Positions 1 through 9,333 are shown, counted from the first letter of the stretch. The stretch is 64,000 bases of DNA from an uncultured Marinifilum sp. (GCF_963677195.1 NZ_OY781918.1:4328923-4392922), one strand, 5' to 3'. A program made the numbers and translations. The notes: a model not told the origin generated them from the letters alone.

Positions 1-813
1 GATGAAACAGCCTTTTCAAATGGAGAGTTGTATACCATTCTCAGTAACAAAGATAAAAAAGGAAAGCAAGGTAGCTTGGTTGGTGTGTTTAACGGAACAC
101 AAGCTGATTCCATTATAAGTTTAATTCGCGAACACATTTCAGAAGAGTTGCGCTATACCGTTAAAGAAGTTACTCTTGACATGGCTGGTAGCATGAATAA
201 GATCGCAAGAAAATGTTTTCTAAAAGCTGAAATCACTACAGATCGATTTCATGTGCAAAAGCTGGCCAATGATGCCGTACAAGAGCTTAGAATTAAGCAT
301 AGGTGGAAGATAATAGATGATGAAAATGCAGAGTATAAGAAAGCGAAATTAGAAGGAAAATTGTATAAACCTGAAATATTGGAAAATGGTGATACACTGC
401 GACAATTGATGGCTAGAGCTCGTTATGCATTGTATAAATCTCCGGAAAAATGGACTACATCTCAAGAAATCAGAGCTCGTTTATTATTTGAAAGATTTCC
501 CGAAATTAAGAAAGCATACAGGCTCTCGGATGGACTTAGAAAAATATACAATCAATCTTTAGAACCAAATGTAGCAAGACTTAAACTAGCACAATGGTTC
601 GATGAAATTGAAAGAGCCGGAATGGATTCTTTTAATTCAATAAAAAGAACTTTTGAAGTACATCATAAACAAATTGTTAATTATTTCTTGAATAGAAGTA
701 CAAACGCTTTTGCCGAATCTTTAAATGCTAAAATTAAAAATTTCAGAAGATCTTTAAGAGGGATTGTTGATTTAGATTTCTTCCTTTTTAGGTTATCTAA
801 AATTTTTGCTTAG
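1..813 (+). CDS. DDE transposase, C-terminal part (ISL3-like / ISAon1-type)
   Basis: The reading frame is open from base 1 (first codons read DETAFSNGELYT) to the stop at 813, so the gene is cut by the window edge. The visible part has the layout of an RNase-H-like DDE transposase of the ISL3-like type seen in Bacteroidota. There is an acidic residue in the opening DETAF, a second in VTLDMAGSM, and the block TDRFHVQKLANDAV that follows it. The C-terminal block SLNAKIKNFRRSLRG with its upstream FAES is the usual place of the catalytic glutamate. The protein would cut and paste its element. No frameshift is visible in this part, so it may be functional if the missing N-terminal part is intact. 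Assignment to the ISAon1-type group is from memory of family sequence style and is less certain than the DDE transposase call. Confidence 0.8.
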   Translation, partial: DETAFSNGELYTILSNKDKKGKQGSLVGVFNGTQADSIISLIREHISEELRYTVKEVTLDMAGSMNKIARKCFLKAEITTDRFHVQKLANDAVQELRIKHRWKIIDDENAEYKKAKLEGKLYKPEILENGDTLRQLMARARYALYKSPEKWTTSQEIRARLLFERFPEIKKAYRLSDGLRKIYNQSLEPNVARLKLAQWFDEIERAGMDSFNSIKRTFEVHHKQIVNYFLNRSTNAFAESLNAKIKNFRRSLRGIVDLDFFLFRLSKIFA

Positions 814-855
814 CTAAAAAAAAATGTGGAGTAGACCCAACTTTTGATGGTGACC
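1..855 (+). mobile_element. Right part of an insertion sequence
   Basis: The left edge of the window lies inside a transposase gene, and the element probably ends shortly after it, around 840-860, where the sequence passes into a fragment of a glycoside hydrolase family 3 gene on the opposite strand. The left half, the other terminal repeat and any target duplication are outside the window, so the exact boundary is an estimate. Insertion next to a broken gene suggests that the element interrupted the hydrolase. Confidence 0.6.
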
Positions 856-859
856 CGGT

Positions 860-1190
860 AAAACTCCACCTACATAAATAATAAAGTCTCCTTCTTTTAA
901 AATAGACTTACCTGAATTATCTACAAAAGAAAAATACTCTGGATTCAAATCGAAACTAACTTTTTTAGTTTCTCCAGCCTTTACATTTACTTTAGCAAAA
1001 CTCTTAAGAGATGTAATAGGAAGAGCAATTTTATGTCCTTAGTCTTATTTGTAATGTACACTTGAACCACTTCTTCTCCATCAATACCTGATGTATTTTC
1101 CACATCAATCTCAACTCTTACTTTTTCGCCAAATTTTGCCGATTTTGAAACTTTTAAATTTGAACATTTTAACTTGCTACAAATCAAACA
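860..1190 (-). pseudogene. Remnant of a GH3 beta-glucosidase C-terminus
   Basis: On the minus strand the sequence encodes the fibronectin-III-like C-terminal domain found in many family 3 glycoside hydrolases: YxxLKVS-type start (CSNLKVSKSAKFG), then VEIDVENTSGIDGEEVVQVYI. The frame is lost near 1040, and the family pattern resumes in another frame as LPITSLKSFAKVNVKAG followed by ETKKVSFDLNPEYFSFVD and YVGGVLPG. That is one small deletion or insertion. The catalytic N-terminal domains are absent: upstream (rightward) the fragment abuts the end of the methylase gene at 1205. Its 3' end meets the insertion sequence. It is therefore a decayed leftover of a larger gene, not a functional enzyme. 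Confidence 0.75.
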
Positions 1191-1204
1191 ATTGCATATC
1201 TAAA

Positions 1205-2155
1205 CTATTTATCCATTTTTTCACAAACCCATATTTTTCTGGCAAAATTTCTCTTCCCGCTTTTACTAACACTACAGGAATCTGCTACTCTAAACCCTAT
1301 GCTGCCAATTAAATTTGTAATATCCGAAGTAGATACAATTACTAGCAAATCTGTAACTTTTGCTGTTGACTCAATAATATGTAAGATATCGTTATGGCTT
1401 GCACTGCTAAATAAATTGTAGGGTAAATCGATAATAGCTGCTTCATAAAGCTCATTAATATCTTTAATATCGGAGTGATATACATTTGCTACGTAATTAA
1501 AGTAAGATAAATTTTCTCGTGCATCCATACATACCTTCCAATTAATTTCACAACCTTCGATATTATATCCTGCAAAACAAGCTTCTAGCATTATTGTGCC
1601 TACACCACAACATGCATCAAGTAAATGTGTTTCTTTATTTGCCCTTGTGGCAATATTAACCAACGATTTGGCAACATTTATACTTATTGAGTTGCTGTAC
1701 GAACATGGCTTTTGTTTGTGTTTATGCCAGGCAAAATTATCTTTTGTTAAGGTCCCAAAATACCAAACACCTTCGTAATAACATAAAGCATAAGTTATTA
1801 TTGGATTATAATAATCAGGATTACCCTCTATGCTATATCCTATATCTTTTAACTTTTTAAGTCTCTTAGCATATTCAGTTGTATCGCCATTAAAAACTAA
1901 ATATTCAACCTTAAAACCTTCAACACATATTTCTTGTTTTCTAATTTCATTTATTAGCGCAGAATAATCTTCCGAACAAGATATAATATCCAGTCTATTC
2001 TTAATAAAAGCACTATTGGAAGGTTCTATTTTTATATGAGAAAAAAACACTTTATTCTTTTCTTCCTCATTAAAAATATATCTCGATTCTAGTTTACACA
2101 ACTCACTTTCAGTATTGTCGTAACTAAAGGAATAAATATATTTGCTTATCTGCAT
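1205..2155 (-). CDS. TRM11-like SAM-dependent RNA methylase
   Basis: This 316-residue protein has a C-terminal Rossmann-type methyltransferase domain. Motif I is LLDACCGVGTIMLEA (about residues 178-192), followed by the acidic strand end GCEIN and the catalytic-type motif DLPY (about 243-246), a variant of the N/DPPY motif of enzymes that methylate exocyclic amines. This arrangement is typical of the UPF0020/TRM11 family, which makes N2-methylguanosine in tRNA. The N-terminal about 160 residues would be the RNA-binding part, but I see no clear THUMP signature. It stands alone, with the GH3 remnant just downstream and a 570-bp AT-rich gap upstream. The exact target base cannot be told from sequence. 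Confidence 0.75.
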   Translation of the reverse strand: MQISKYIYSFSYDNTESELCKLESRYIFNEEEKNKVFFSHIKIEPSNSAFIKNRLDIISCSEDYSALINEIRKQEICVEGFKVEYLVFNGDTTEYAKRLKKLKDIGYSIEGNPDYYNPIITYALCYYEGVWYFGTLTKDNFAWHKHKQKPCSYSNSISINVAKSLVNIATRANKETHLLDACCGVGTIMLEACFAGYNIEGCEINWKVCMDARENLSYFNYVANVYHSDIKDINELYEAAIIDLPYNLFSSASHNDILHIIESTAKVTDLLVIVSTSDITNLIGSIGFRVADSCSVSKSGKRNFARKIWVCEKMDK

Positions 2156-2725
2156 ATTTTATTTTTGCCCGTAATATTCTTTTATCAACGGAATTTTAGT
2201 AATAAATGGCAAGCTAAATACAAAAGTCGTTATATTATCATTAATTGATATAAATATTTCTTACGCCGTAATATTTTTACAATTCGATTATATCTAATTT
2301 CTGATAAATTCCATATATATCCACTAAAATTAGTTGTACTCATAACTTGAAGAAATTTATTAACAAATAGACTCAACAAACAAGATTATTTAATTATGCA
2401 AACATATATTTACAAAAAACAATTATAAACAAACTATAAAACAGTATAACTTTATTTCTCTTAACCTCTATCCAAAATCATAATTATTACTTAAAATAAG
2501 GACTTGATATCGGACAATATACAAGTACAATTTATCAATAATAGTATTTATTACTGCGTATGTTATTTAGCTTAAAAATTGACATTCCGTAACAAATACT
2601 ATAGATTATTTTTTATCCCGATCTAAATTTTATGAAAAACTTTAATGCTAAACACGAAATAATAAAAACTAAGTCGTTATATTTATGATTACATTTTACA
2701 AATAAACAAGCTAATCACTAGAACA
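2156..2725. other. AT-rich intergenic region without a gene
   Basis: This 570-bp gap separates the divergently transcribed methylase and flavoprotein genes and must hold both promoters. I see no good TTTG / TAnnTTTG pair at the expected spacing, no convincing hairpin and no open frame of note. Confidence 0.5.
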
Positions 2726-4090
2726 ATGGAAAAAATTAATGTTTTAATTATTGGAGGTGGTGCATCTGGACTTCAAGCCGCTATTAGTGCAAAAACAAAT
2801 TACCCTGACAAATCTGTTATTGTAGTTCGAAAAGAAGAAAAGGTCTTAGTTCCTTGTGGTATCCCATATATTTTTGGTTCGTTACATTCTACCGATAAAA
2901 ATATTTTACCTGATAAAATGTTAACTAATGTTGGAGTTGAAATAAAAATAGCCGAAGTTACAAGTATTGACATCGAGAATCATATTTGTTATTTATCAAA
3001 TAAAGAAAAACTCTATTTCGAAAAACTTGTATTTGCTACAGGTTCTATTCCAACAATTCCTAAATGGCTAAAAGGTGGCGACTTAAAAAATGTTTTTACC
3101 ATTCCGAAAGATAAATTCTATTTAGATGAGATGTATGCCAAATTGAAGGGTTTGAAAAAAATCATTACAATTGGCGCTGGATTTATTGGAGTAGAAATGT
3201 CGGATGAACTAACCAAAGCAGGTCGGGATGTTACTCTTGTAGAAATTGAATCATCGATTTTAAATAGAGCTTTTGACAAAGAATTTGGCGACAAAGCTGA
3301 AGAATTATTAAAATCTCGTGGAGTTAAAATTATTACAAACAAAGGTGTAAAAGAAATTGTTGGAAAAGACGGTAAAGTTCAAAAAGTTATATTAACCTCG
3401 GGAGAAGAGCTAGAAGCCGATGCTGTGGTACTTTCCATGGGATATGTACCAAATACAAAACTGGCTAAAAAATCTGGTCTCGAATTAAATAAATATGGAT
3501 TTATCAGAACGTGTGAATACATGCGCATAGATGATTGTTCGAACGATATATTTGCAGTAGGAGATTGTGCGGAAAAAAGAGATTTCCTAACCCGAAAATT
3601 ATGTACTACTATGCTAGCTTCGACAGCATGTGCAGAAGCCCGAGTTGCGGGTATGAGTTTATATGAATTAAGCCCTTGTAAATCATTTAGTGGAACAATT
3701 GCAATTTACGATACTGCAATTGGCAATACAGCTTTTGGTACTGCTGGTATTATTGAATCGAAAGCAATTGCCGAAAACTTTAGTGTTGTTGTTGGAAGTT
3801 TTACCGGAATGGACAAACATCCTGGCACACTGGAAGGTATGCACGAACAAACTGTAAAATTAATTGTCGCTGCCGATTGTGGTATGATTTTAGGCGGTGA
3901 AGTTTATGGCGGTAGTAGTGTAGGTGAATTAACAAATTGTATTGGATTTTTAATTCAAAGCCACACAAACATTAAAACTTTATTATCAGCTCAAATTGGT
4001 ACTCACCCATTACTTACAGGTTCTCCTGCTGCTTATCCCCTAATTAAAGCTGCCGAAGTTGTTGCAAAAAAATTAAAACGACAATTCTAA
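2726..4090 (+). CDS. FAD/NAD(P)-dependent disulfide reductase family (CoA-disulfide reductase / NADH oxidase type)
   Basis: This 454-residue flavoprotein belongs to the pyridine nucleotide-disulfide oxidoreductases with a single redox cysteine. The FAD-binding GGGASG motif is at residues 10-15, the motif VPCGIPY places the conserved cysteine at 44, the NAD(P)-binding GAGFIG is near 150-155, and the second FAD motif IFAVGDCAE is near 275-283. The dimerisation domain follows from about 320. A lone Cys44 and no CXXXXC pair point to the CoA-disulfide reductase, NADH oxidase or NADH peroxidase branch, so a role in thiol or oxygen/peroxide homeostasis is likely; the substrate is not determined. No rhodanese domain is attached. 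The gene is monocistronic with its own terminator. Confidence 0.85.
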   Translation: MEKINVLIIGGGASGLQAAISAKTNYPDKSVIVVRKEEKVLVPCGIPYIFGSLHSTDKNILPDKMLTNVGVEIKIAEVTSIDIENHICYLSNKEKLYFEKLVFATGSIPTIPKWLKGGDLKNVFTIPKDKFYLDEMYAKLKGLKKIITIGAGFIGVEMSDELTKAGRDVTLVEIESSILNRAFDKEFGDKAEELLKSRGVKIITNKGVKEIVGKDGKVQKVILTSGEELEADAVVLSMGYVPNTKLAKKSGLELNKYGFIRTCEYMRIDDCSNDIFAVGDCAEKRDFLTRKLCTTMLASTACAEARVAGMSLYELSPCKSFSGTIAIYDTAIGNTAFGTAGIIESKAIAENFSVVVGSFTGMDKHPGTLEGMHEQTVKLIVAADCGMILGGEVYGGSSVGELTNCIGFLIQSHTNIKTLLSAQIGTHPLLTGSPAAYPLIKAAEVVAKKLKRQF

Positions 4091-4110
4091 AAAAAACACA
4101 TTTTTATGAA

Positions 4111-4147
4111 AAGGACTTCGAAGATTAATAACGAAGTCCTTTTTTTA
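4111..4147 (+). terminator. Intrinsic terminator after the flavoprotein gene
   Basis: A nine-base-pair stem AGGACTTCG / CGAAGTCCT with an 11-base loop is followed directly by seven thymines. It lies 20 bases after the stop codon of the upstream plus-strand gene. Confidence 0.9.
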
Positions 4148-4778
4148 TATCAGTATTTTCTGAAACCTGGAACTTTTATCATTTTCTTAAAACATTGCTT
4201 CTAACAACAGAATCCTATCTATCTTATTGGGCAGATCCTACAACATAAAAATTTAACAGTTGAATTTAATTACCCACTATTTTTTAAATATCTCTGCCTA
4301 GCAATAAGTTAGAAAAACTACATCAATACCCTTATTATGAAATACAGAAAAGCTTAATAATAACAATCATTTTCACACATTACCGAACATAAATATGATT
4401 CTTTTTAATACTATTAACTAAGATACTGTAGTCTGTAAAATTCACCATAATTATTAATTGATTTACACTTTTAAATCGCATACTAAATTATGAAAATTGT
4501 TATTGTATAATTTATACATCGATTTGGAACAACTTGTAAATTATTCTTATATATTTGTTTTGATTTCTTTTGAAACATATCATTTTCATTTTACTAGTCT
4601 AATCTAGATAAAACACGCCAATAAATTCGAAAGAAAAATAAGACTAAAAGAGAGTTCATACACTCTAATACTGTTGAGTTTACCCAAATACCAACAGTAT
4701 ATTTAATTTGTATCAAGACACTTTATTTTTACTCATAATAAAGCGTAACATATTGTTTTTATCCTAAAACCAAAGTAA
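4148..4778. other. AT-rich intergenic region with one inverted repeat
   Basis: This 630-bp gap has no credible gene. The only structured feature noticed is a nine-base inverted repeat, ATACTGTTG at 4668-4676 and CAACAGTAT at 4692-4700, about 80 bases before the next start codon. It could be an operator or a leader hairpin for the downstream gene pair; nothing else supports either reading. Confidence 0.4.
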
Positions 4779-5558
4779 ATGATGAAACCAAACATTTATT
4801 TAAATTTAACGCCTGAAGCTTTAGTTGCCTCCATGCTTTCTCCTGAAGAATTTGGAAGCTATATGGCAATTGGCACTCAAAAGCGCTCGCACGGTCAGGT
4901 TATTTTTATTGAGGTTGACAGTGAGCTTATCGAGGATATTCTTCCTACAGAATACATAAAAGAAAGATGTGTTCCACAGGAAGGAGGCCGACCTAAAAGT
5001 TCAGTTTATCTTTCCATTTATAGAGTATTGGAAAGCATTCCTGTTTCAGCTTTAAAAAGTTTATATCTAACAACAGATGATGGGCGAACAATGGAAATTA
5101 AAAAAGGAGATTATCCTGGCGATATTAAATCTACAGCACATTTGTATCAGGAACTTTGCCCGGTAACACCTCGAATTATTAGTAAATTAGCTCCTTCACA
5201 ATTCTTAGATTATATGACAAAAGGAGAAGAAAAAATTTGTGTTCCTAAACTGGCATTTGTAGAGTTACAATTGAATGGATTAACAGATGATTTTGAAAAT
5301 TCACCTGCACATAACCTCCCATATCCGAATATAGATCACATAAGAGATTGCTTAAAAATTCTTAACAATGAACCCGGTAAAGTTCAAAAAACCATTGAGC
5401 GTTTCTTTCCCCGGGATCTTATTTTTAGAACAATTAAAAACGGTTTTTTCATCGGCGATAATAACGAAATGATTTATTATCCTTTTCCTTCGGAGGAAGA
5501 ATTGAACAATAAATATTACGCATGGTGGAGATCAGCTAAAGCTATTGGATTAAAATAA
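4779..5558 (+). CDS. Conserved-looking protein of unknown function, linked to hppA
   Basis: This 259-residue protein has no signal peptide, no predicted membrane segment and no motif I recognise. It is a soluble, slightly acidic protein with one stretch EGGRPKSSVYLSIYRVLESIP and a C-terminal part rich in aromatic residues (YYPFP, YYAWWRS). The start ATG is doubled (ATGATG), so the second methionine may be used. It ends only 20 bases before the membrane pyrophosphatase gene on the same strand, and no terminator lies between them, so the two are probably co-transcribed. That linkage suggests, without showing it, a role connected to pyrophosphate or ion energetics. Confidence 0.7.
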   Translation: MMKPNIYLNLTPEALVASMLSPEEFGSYMAIGTQKRSHGQVIFIEVDSELIEDILPTEYIKERCVPQEGGRPKSSVYLSIYRVLESIPVSALKSLYLTTDDGRTMEIKKGDYPGDIKSTAHLYQELCPVTPRIISKLAPSQFLDYMTKGEEKICVPKLAFVELQLNGLTDDFENSPAHNLPYPNIDHIRDCLKILNNEPGKVQKTIERFFPRDLIFRTIKNGFFIGDNNEMIYYPFPSEEELNNKYYAWWRSAKAIGLK

Positions 5559-5578
5559 AACATAAAAACATAATAAAA

Positions 5579-7795
5579 ATGCAAAACATTAACAATATTT
5601 TTTGGCTGATCCCAATTAGTTCTCTAATTGCACTAGGCTTTGCCTTTTACTTTTTTAAACAGGTGATGAAAGAAAGTGAAGGTACCGATAAAATGGCAAA
5701 AGTAGCATCTCATGTTCGAAAAGGAGCAATGGCTTATTTAAAACAACAATATAAGGTTGTAGGTATCTTTTTCCTTATTATAGTAGTTCTGTTTTCGATA
5801 TTGGCATACGGTTTTAATTTACAAAACGAATGGGTTCCAGGAGCCTTTTTAACGGGAGGATTTTTTTCAGCTTTAGCCGGCTTTTTTGGTATGAAAACAG
5901 CAACTTATGCTTCGGCCAGAACAGCAAATGCAGCTCGAAACTCACTCAATTTAGCTCTTAAAGTAGCTTTTAGAAGTGGTGCTGTTATGGGACTTGTTGT
6001 TGTAGGTCTTGGTCTTTTCGATATCTCGGCATGGTTTATTGTACTTAACTATTTTGTAGATGAACCTAGTGTAACTCAAAAAATGATGATTATTACCACT
6101 ACCATGTTAACTTTTGGTATGGGAGCATCGGCGCAAGCCTTATTTGCTCGTGTTGGTGGTGGTATTTTTACAAAAGCTGCTGATGTTGGTGGTGATCTTG
6201 TAGGAAAAGTTGAAGCTGGTATCCCAGAGGATGATCCCAGAAATCCAGCTACCATTGCCGATAATGTTGGTGATAACGTAGGTGATGTTGCTGGTATGGG
6301 AGCCGACTTATATGAATCGTACTGTGGTTCGATATTGGCTACTGCAGCTCTTGGTGCTGCGGCCTTTATAACAAATCCCGAATTACAAATGAAAGCAATT
6401 ATGGCACCAATGTTAATTGCTGCGGTAGGCGTTATTCTTTCTATTATCGGTATTTTTATGGTTAAAGCCAAAGAAAACGCTACTCAAAAACAACTACTAA
6501 AATCATTGGGAAGAGGAACAAACATAAGCTCAGCTTTAATTATCGTATTCTCATGGATTATACTTTATATTCTCAAACTAGATAATATTTGGGGAATTTG
6601 GGCTGCCATTGTTACCGGATTAATTACCGGAATAATTATTGGTCGCGCAACAGAATATTATACATCAGAAGAATACAGACCAACACAAAAAATTGCAGAA
6701 AGTTCCAACACAGGAGCTGCTACAGTTATTATTTCTGGTTTAGGAATGGGAATGATTTCGACAGCAATTCCTGTTATAGCAGTAGCTGTGGGTATTATAT
6801 TCTCATTTTTATTTGCTTCCGGATTTGATATGGCTAACATGGGCTTAGGATTATATGGTATTGGTATTGCTGCAGTAGGAATGCTTTCTACTTTAGGAAT
6901 TACTTTAGCAACTGATGCTTACGGACCAATTGCCGATAATGCAGGAGGAAATGCAGAAATGTGTGAACTCGGTCCTGAAGTTAGAAAACGTACCGACGCT
7001 CTTGATTCTCTTGGAAACACTACAGCTGCAACAGGTAAAGGTTTTGCCATTGGTTCTGCTGCTTTAACCGCTTTGGCCTTATTGGCTTCTTATATCGAAG
7101 AACTTAAAATTGGAATTATTCGCTTACTCGAGACTGCTGAAAGTTATGCCTTTCCGAATGGTAATGTAGTATTTTCGGCTAGCGACGTAAGTTCAATAAG
7201 CCTAATGGATTTTATGAACTTTTTCAAAGTTAATTTGATGAATCCAACAGTACTAATTGGAATTTTTATAGGTTCGATGATGGCATTTGTATTTTGTGGA
7301 CTAACCATGAATGCTGTTGGCCGTGCCGCTGGAAAAATGGTAGATGAAGTTAGAAGACAATTTCGCGAAATACCAGGCATTCTATCAGGAAAAAATGAAC
7401 CTGATTATGCAAATTGCGTTGCTATTTCGACCAAAGGCGCTCAAAAAGAAATGTTACTACCATCGATTTTAGCCATTACCATTCCTATTGTTGTTGGATT
7501 AACATTTGGTGTAGCCGGCACAATGGGCTTACTTGTTGGCGGCTTAGGTGCAGGTTTTGTTTTGGCTGTTTTTATGGCTAATTCAGGTGGAGCCTGGGAT
7601 AATGCAAAAAAATATGTAGAAGCCGGCCATTTAGGAGGTAAAGGTTCAGCCGCTCACAAAGCAACTGTAATTGGTGATACTGTAGGAGATCCTTTTAAGG
7701 ATACTTCGGGTCCCAGTCTTAATATTTTAATCAAATTAATGAGTATGGTTGCAATTGTAATGTCTGGAGTAACCGTTGCATACAGCTTACTATAA
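5579..7795 (+). CDS. hppA: Membrane-bound ion-translocating pyrophosphatase, K+-dependent type
   Basis: This 738-residue polytopic inner-membrane enzyme hydrolyses pyrophosphate and pumps H+ and/or Na+. The pyrophosphate-binding region is unmistakable: GGDLVGKVEAGIPEDDPRNP then ATIADNVGDNVGDVAG (about 204-239), with a second acidic cluster ATDAYGPIADNAGGNAEM and a third near the C-terminus (GDTVGDPFKDTSGPSLN). In GNTTAATGKG the residues at 483 and 486 are Ala and Gly. In this family that pair marks the potassium-dependent subclass, whereas Lys/Thr marks the potassium-independent proton pumps. Potassium-dependent members include Na+ pumps and dual Na+/H+ pumps, and Bacteroides enzymes of the dual kind are known, so Na+ transport is plausible. 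Length and ends are normal for the family. Confidence 0.97.
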   Translation: MQNINNIFWLIPISSLIALGFAFYFFKQVMKESEGTDKMAKVASHVRKGAMAYLKQQYKVVGIFFLIIVVLFSILAYGFNLQNEWVPGAFLTGGFFSALAGFFGMKTATYASARTANAARNSLNLALKVAFRSGAVMGLVVVGLGLFDISAWFIVLNYFVDEPSVTQKMMIITTTMLTFGMGASAQALFARVGGGIFTKAADVGGDLVGKVEAGIPEDDPRNPATIADNVGDNVGDVAGMGADLYESYCGSILATAALGAAAFITNPELQMKAIMAPMLIAAVGVILSIIGIFMVKAKENATQKQLLKSLGRGTNISSALIIVFSWIILYILKLDNIWGIWAAIVTGLITGIIIGRATEYYTSEEYRPTQKIAESSNTGAATVIISGLGMGMISTAIPVIAVAVGIIFSFLFASGFDMANMGLGLYGIGIAAVGMLSTLGITLATDAYGPIADNAGGNAEMCELGPEVRKRTDALDSLGNTTAATGKGFAIGSAALTALALLASYIEELKIGIIRLLETAESYAFPNGNVVFSASDVSSISLMDFMNFFKVNLMNPTVLIGIFIGSMMAFVFCGLTMNAVGRAAGKMVDEVRRQFREIPGILSGKNEPDYANCVAISTKGAQKEMLLPSILAITIPIVVGLTFGVAGTMGLLVGGLGAGFVLAVFMANSGGAWDNAKKYVEAGHLGGKGSAAHKATVIGDTVGDPFKDTSGPSLNILIKLMSMVAIVMSGVTVAYSLL

Positions 7796-7828
7796 AACAA
7801 CTTATATTTCAATATAATTTAAACTTGA

Positions 7829-7868
7829 ATGAGGTTAAGCAATTTGTTTAACCTCATTTTTTTTTGCT
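7829..7868 (+). terminator. Intrinsic terminator after hppA
   Basis: The stem TGAGGTTAA / TTTAACCTCA with a short AT-rich loop is followed by nine thymines, starting about 33 bases after the hppA stop codon. Confidence 0.9.
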
Positions 7869-8062
7869 TTAGTATTACAAAAAAAAATCAAAATACAGTA
7901 AGTTTAATTTTTGTAAATAATTTTACTTTCCAAAAGCAATTAAATCCAAACACGAATTATAAGTTTTAGTAATACTGTAAAATTCTCTTATTTATTTGAT
8001 TAAATAAAATATTTAAGATATTCTTAAATGTGATATTATAGATACAAATGAACAATTTTTCT

Positions 8063-8070
8063 TACATTCG
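8063..8070 (+). promoter_or_regulatory. Possible -7 box for the queuosine-precursor transporter
   Basis: TACATTCG fits the Bacteroidota -7 consensus TAnnTTTG with one change, and lies about 25 bases before the candidate riboswitch. No clean TTTG element is seen 19-20 bases upstream, so this is a weak call. Confidence 0.35.
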
Positions 8071-8094
8071 CGTCCTAAATTGATATTATACAAA

Positions 8095-8131
8095 GCAGGT
8101 GGCATCTCCCTGCAAGGAAGTAAAAAAGTGA
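8095..8131 (+). ncRNA. Candidate preQ1-I riboswitch
   Basis: A short hairpin with stem GCAGG (8095-8099) and CCTGC (8109-8113), an extra C just before the 3' strand, and an A-rich tail ending in AAAAAAGTGA resembles the small preQ1 class I aptamer (short P1, C-rich loop end, A-rich tail that folds back into the P1 groove). It lies in the leader of a YhhQ-type transporter, the family whose members import queuosine precursors and are often controlled by this riboswitch. The tail is a few bases longer than in the best-studied examples, so the fold is not certain. Confidence 0.5.
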
Positions 8132-8184
8132 AATGACATTAAACTGTAATGTTTTCTTTTGGACTTCAACTAAAAACTAAAAAA

Positions 8185-8889
8185 ATGCAAAACGAAATTT
8201 TATGGCTAGCCATGTTGCTGGCAAACTTTCTATTAATTATTCTTGCGTATCGAATTTTTGGCAAGTGGGGACTCATTATTTGGATTCCGATTTCTGTTAT
8301 CGTTGCTAATATTCAAGTTATTCAAACTGTTGAGTTTTTTGGGCTTGTAGCAACCCTAGGCAATATTGTTTATGCTTCGTCGTTTTTGGTAACCGATATT
8401 TTATCTGAAAATTACGGAAAAAAAGAGGCGAAAAAAGCTGTTTGGATAGGATTTTTCAGTCTTATTTCCATGACCCTATTAATGAATTTAGCACTACTTT
8501 TTAAACCACTGGAAGGAGATGAGTTTGCAGGTATTGCACACGAAGCCACCAGCACCATATTTAATTTAATGCCTCGTATAGCAGTAGCTAGTCTTGTGGC
8601 ATATTTACTTTCTCAACGACATGATATTTGGGCTTATCATTTCTGGCGCAAGCGCTTTCCAAAAGACAGTCAAATTTGGATACGAAATAATTTGAGCACT
8701 TCGGTTTCTCAGTTGATTGATAGTACTAGTTTCGTTCTTATTGCTTTTTTAGGTGTGTTTGAAACTGCTGTTATGTGGGAAATATTCATAACCACCTATT
8801 TCTTGAAATTTATTGTTGCAGCTGCCGACACTCCATTTGTATACTGGGGTAAACGCATTTTCAAAAAAGGGAAGTTCTATCTGGAATAA
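8185..8889 (+). CDS. Queuosine precursor transporter (YhhQ/VUT family)
   Basis: This integral inner-membrane protein of about 234 residues has six or so hydrophobic segments and the family block LGNIVYASSFLVTDILSENY followed by GKKEAKKAVWIGF. YhhQ-family proteins import preQ0/preQ1 or queuine for queuosine synthesis in tRNA. The upstream ATG at 8149 would add twelve polar residues. The ATG at 8185, which opens MQNEILWLAMLL, fits the family better and is chosen here. The leader contains a candidate preQ1-I riboswitch, which supports the substrate assignment. A terminator hairpin follows the gene. Confidence 0.88.
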   Translation: MQNEILWLAMLLANFLLIILAYRIFGKWGLIIWIPISVIVANIQVIQTVEFFGLVATLGNIVYASSFLVTDILSENYGKKEAKKAVWIGFFSLISMTLLMNLALLFKPLEGDEFAGIAHEATSTIFNLMPRIAVASLVAYLLSQRHDIWAYHFWRKRFPKDSQIWIRNNLSTSVSQLIDSTSFVLIAFLGVFETAVMWEIFITTYFLKFIVAAADTPFVYWGKRIFKKGKFYLE

Positions 8890-8937
8890 CACTTTTTGTA
8901 TTTTGCATTCTGCAATGTACTATTATCTCAGAACTAA

Positions 8938-8972
8938 ACACTTGCAGTTTAAGCATCACTGCAAGTTTGTTA
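8938..8972 (+). terminator. Probable terminator after the queuosine-precursor transporter
   Basis: A nine-base-pair stem ACTTGCAGT / ACTGCAAGT with a nine-base loop is followed by a T/A-rich run (TTGTTATATATATTTT). It lies about 50 bases after the stop codon. The T-tract is imperfect. The rest of the gap to 9333 holds only a minus-strand terminator. Confidence 0.65.
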
Positions 8973-9120
8973 TATATATTTTCTCAAGGTATTTTTTAAG
9001 TACCCATCAATTCGTGTAGACTAAGTGCGTATTTCTTTTAGAAATATAATAAAGTTTTATCAATAAGCAATTTGAGTAAATTACTCATTTAGCGGAGCTA
9101 AATTTATTATTGTATAAAGC

Positions 9121-9154
9121 ATAAAAAAAAGAGAACGTACTTTCGCTTCTCTTA
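9121..9154 (-). terminator. Intrinsic terminator of the metallophosphoesterase gene
   Basis: Read on the minus strand, the stem AAGAGAA / TTCTCTT is followed by a run of thymines. It lies about 180 bases downstream of the minus-strand stop codon at 9334. Confidence 0.7.
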
Positions 9155-9333
9155 AAGATATTGTAGTATTTTTTCATACCATTAGTTGTATATCAAAATT
9201 AGGGAGCAAATGTAGTTTATTGCTATAAATCAATCCTTTATTCATGATATTTTTCCCACAAATCACAAATTTTAAGAATACTTATCTACAAAATTTAAAC
9301 AGCAATCTAAATCGATTAATTTTAAATACTATA

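Noticed and set aside
1020..1050. Programmed frameshift in the GH3 fragment
   Set aside because: The gene is truncated at both ends, so the frameshift is simple decay.
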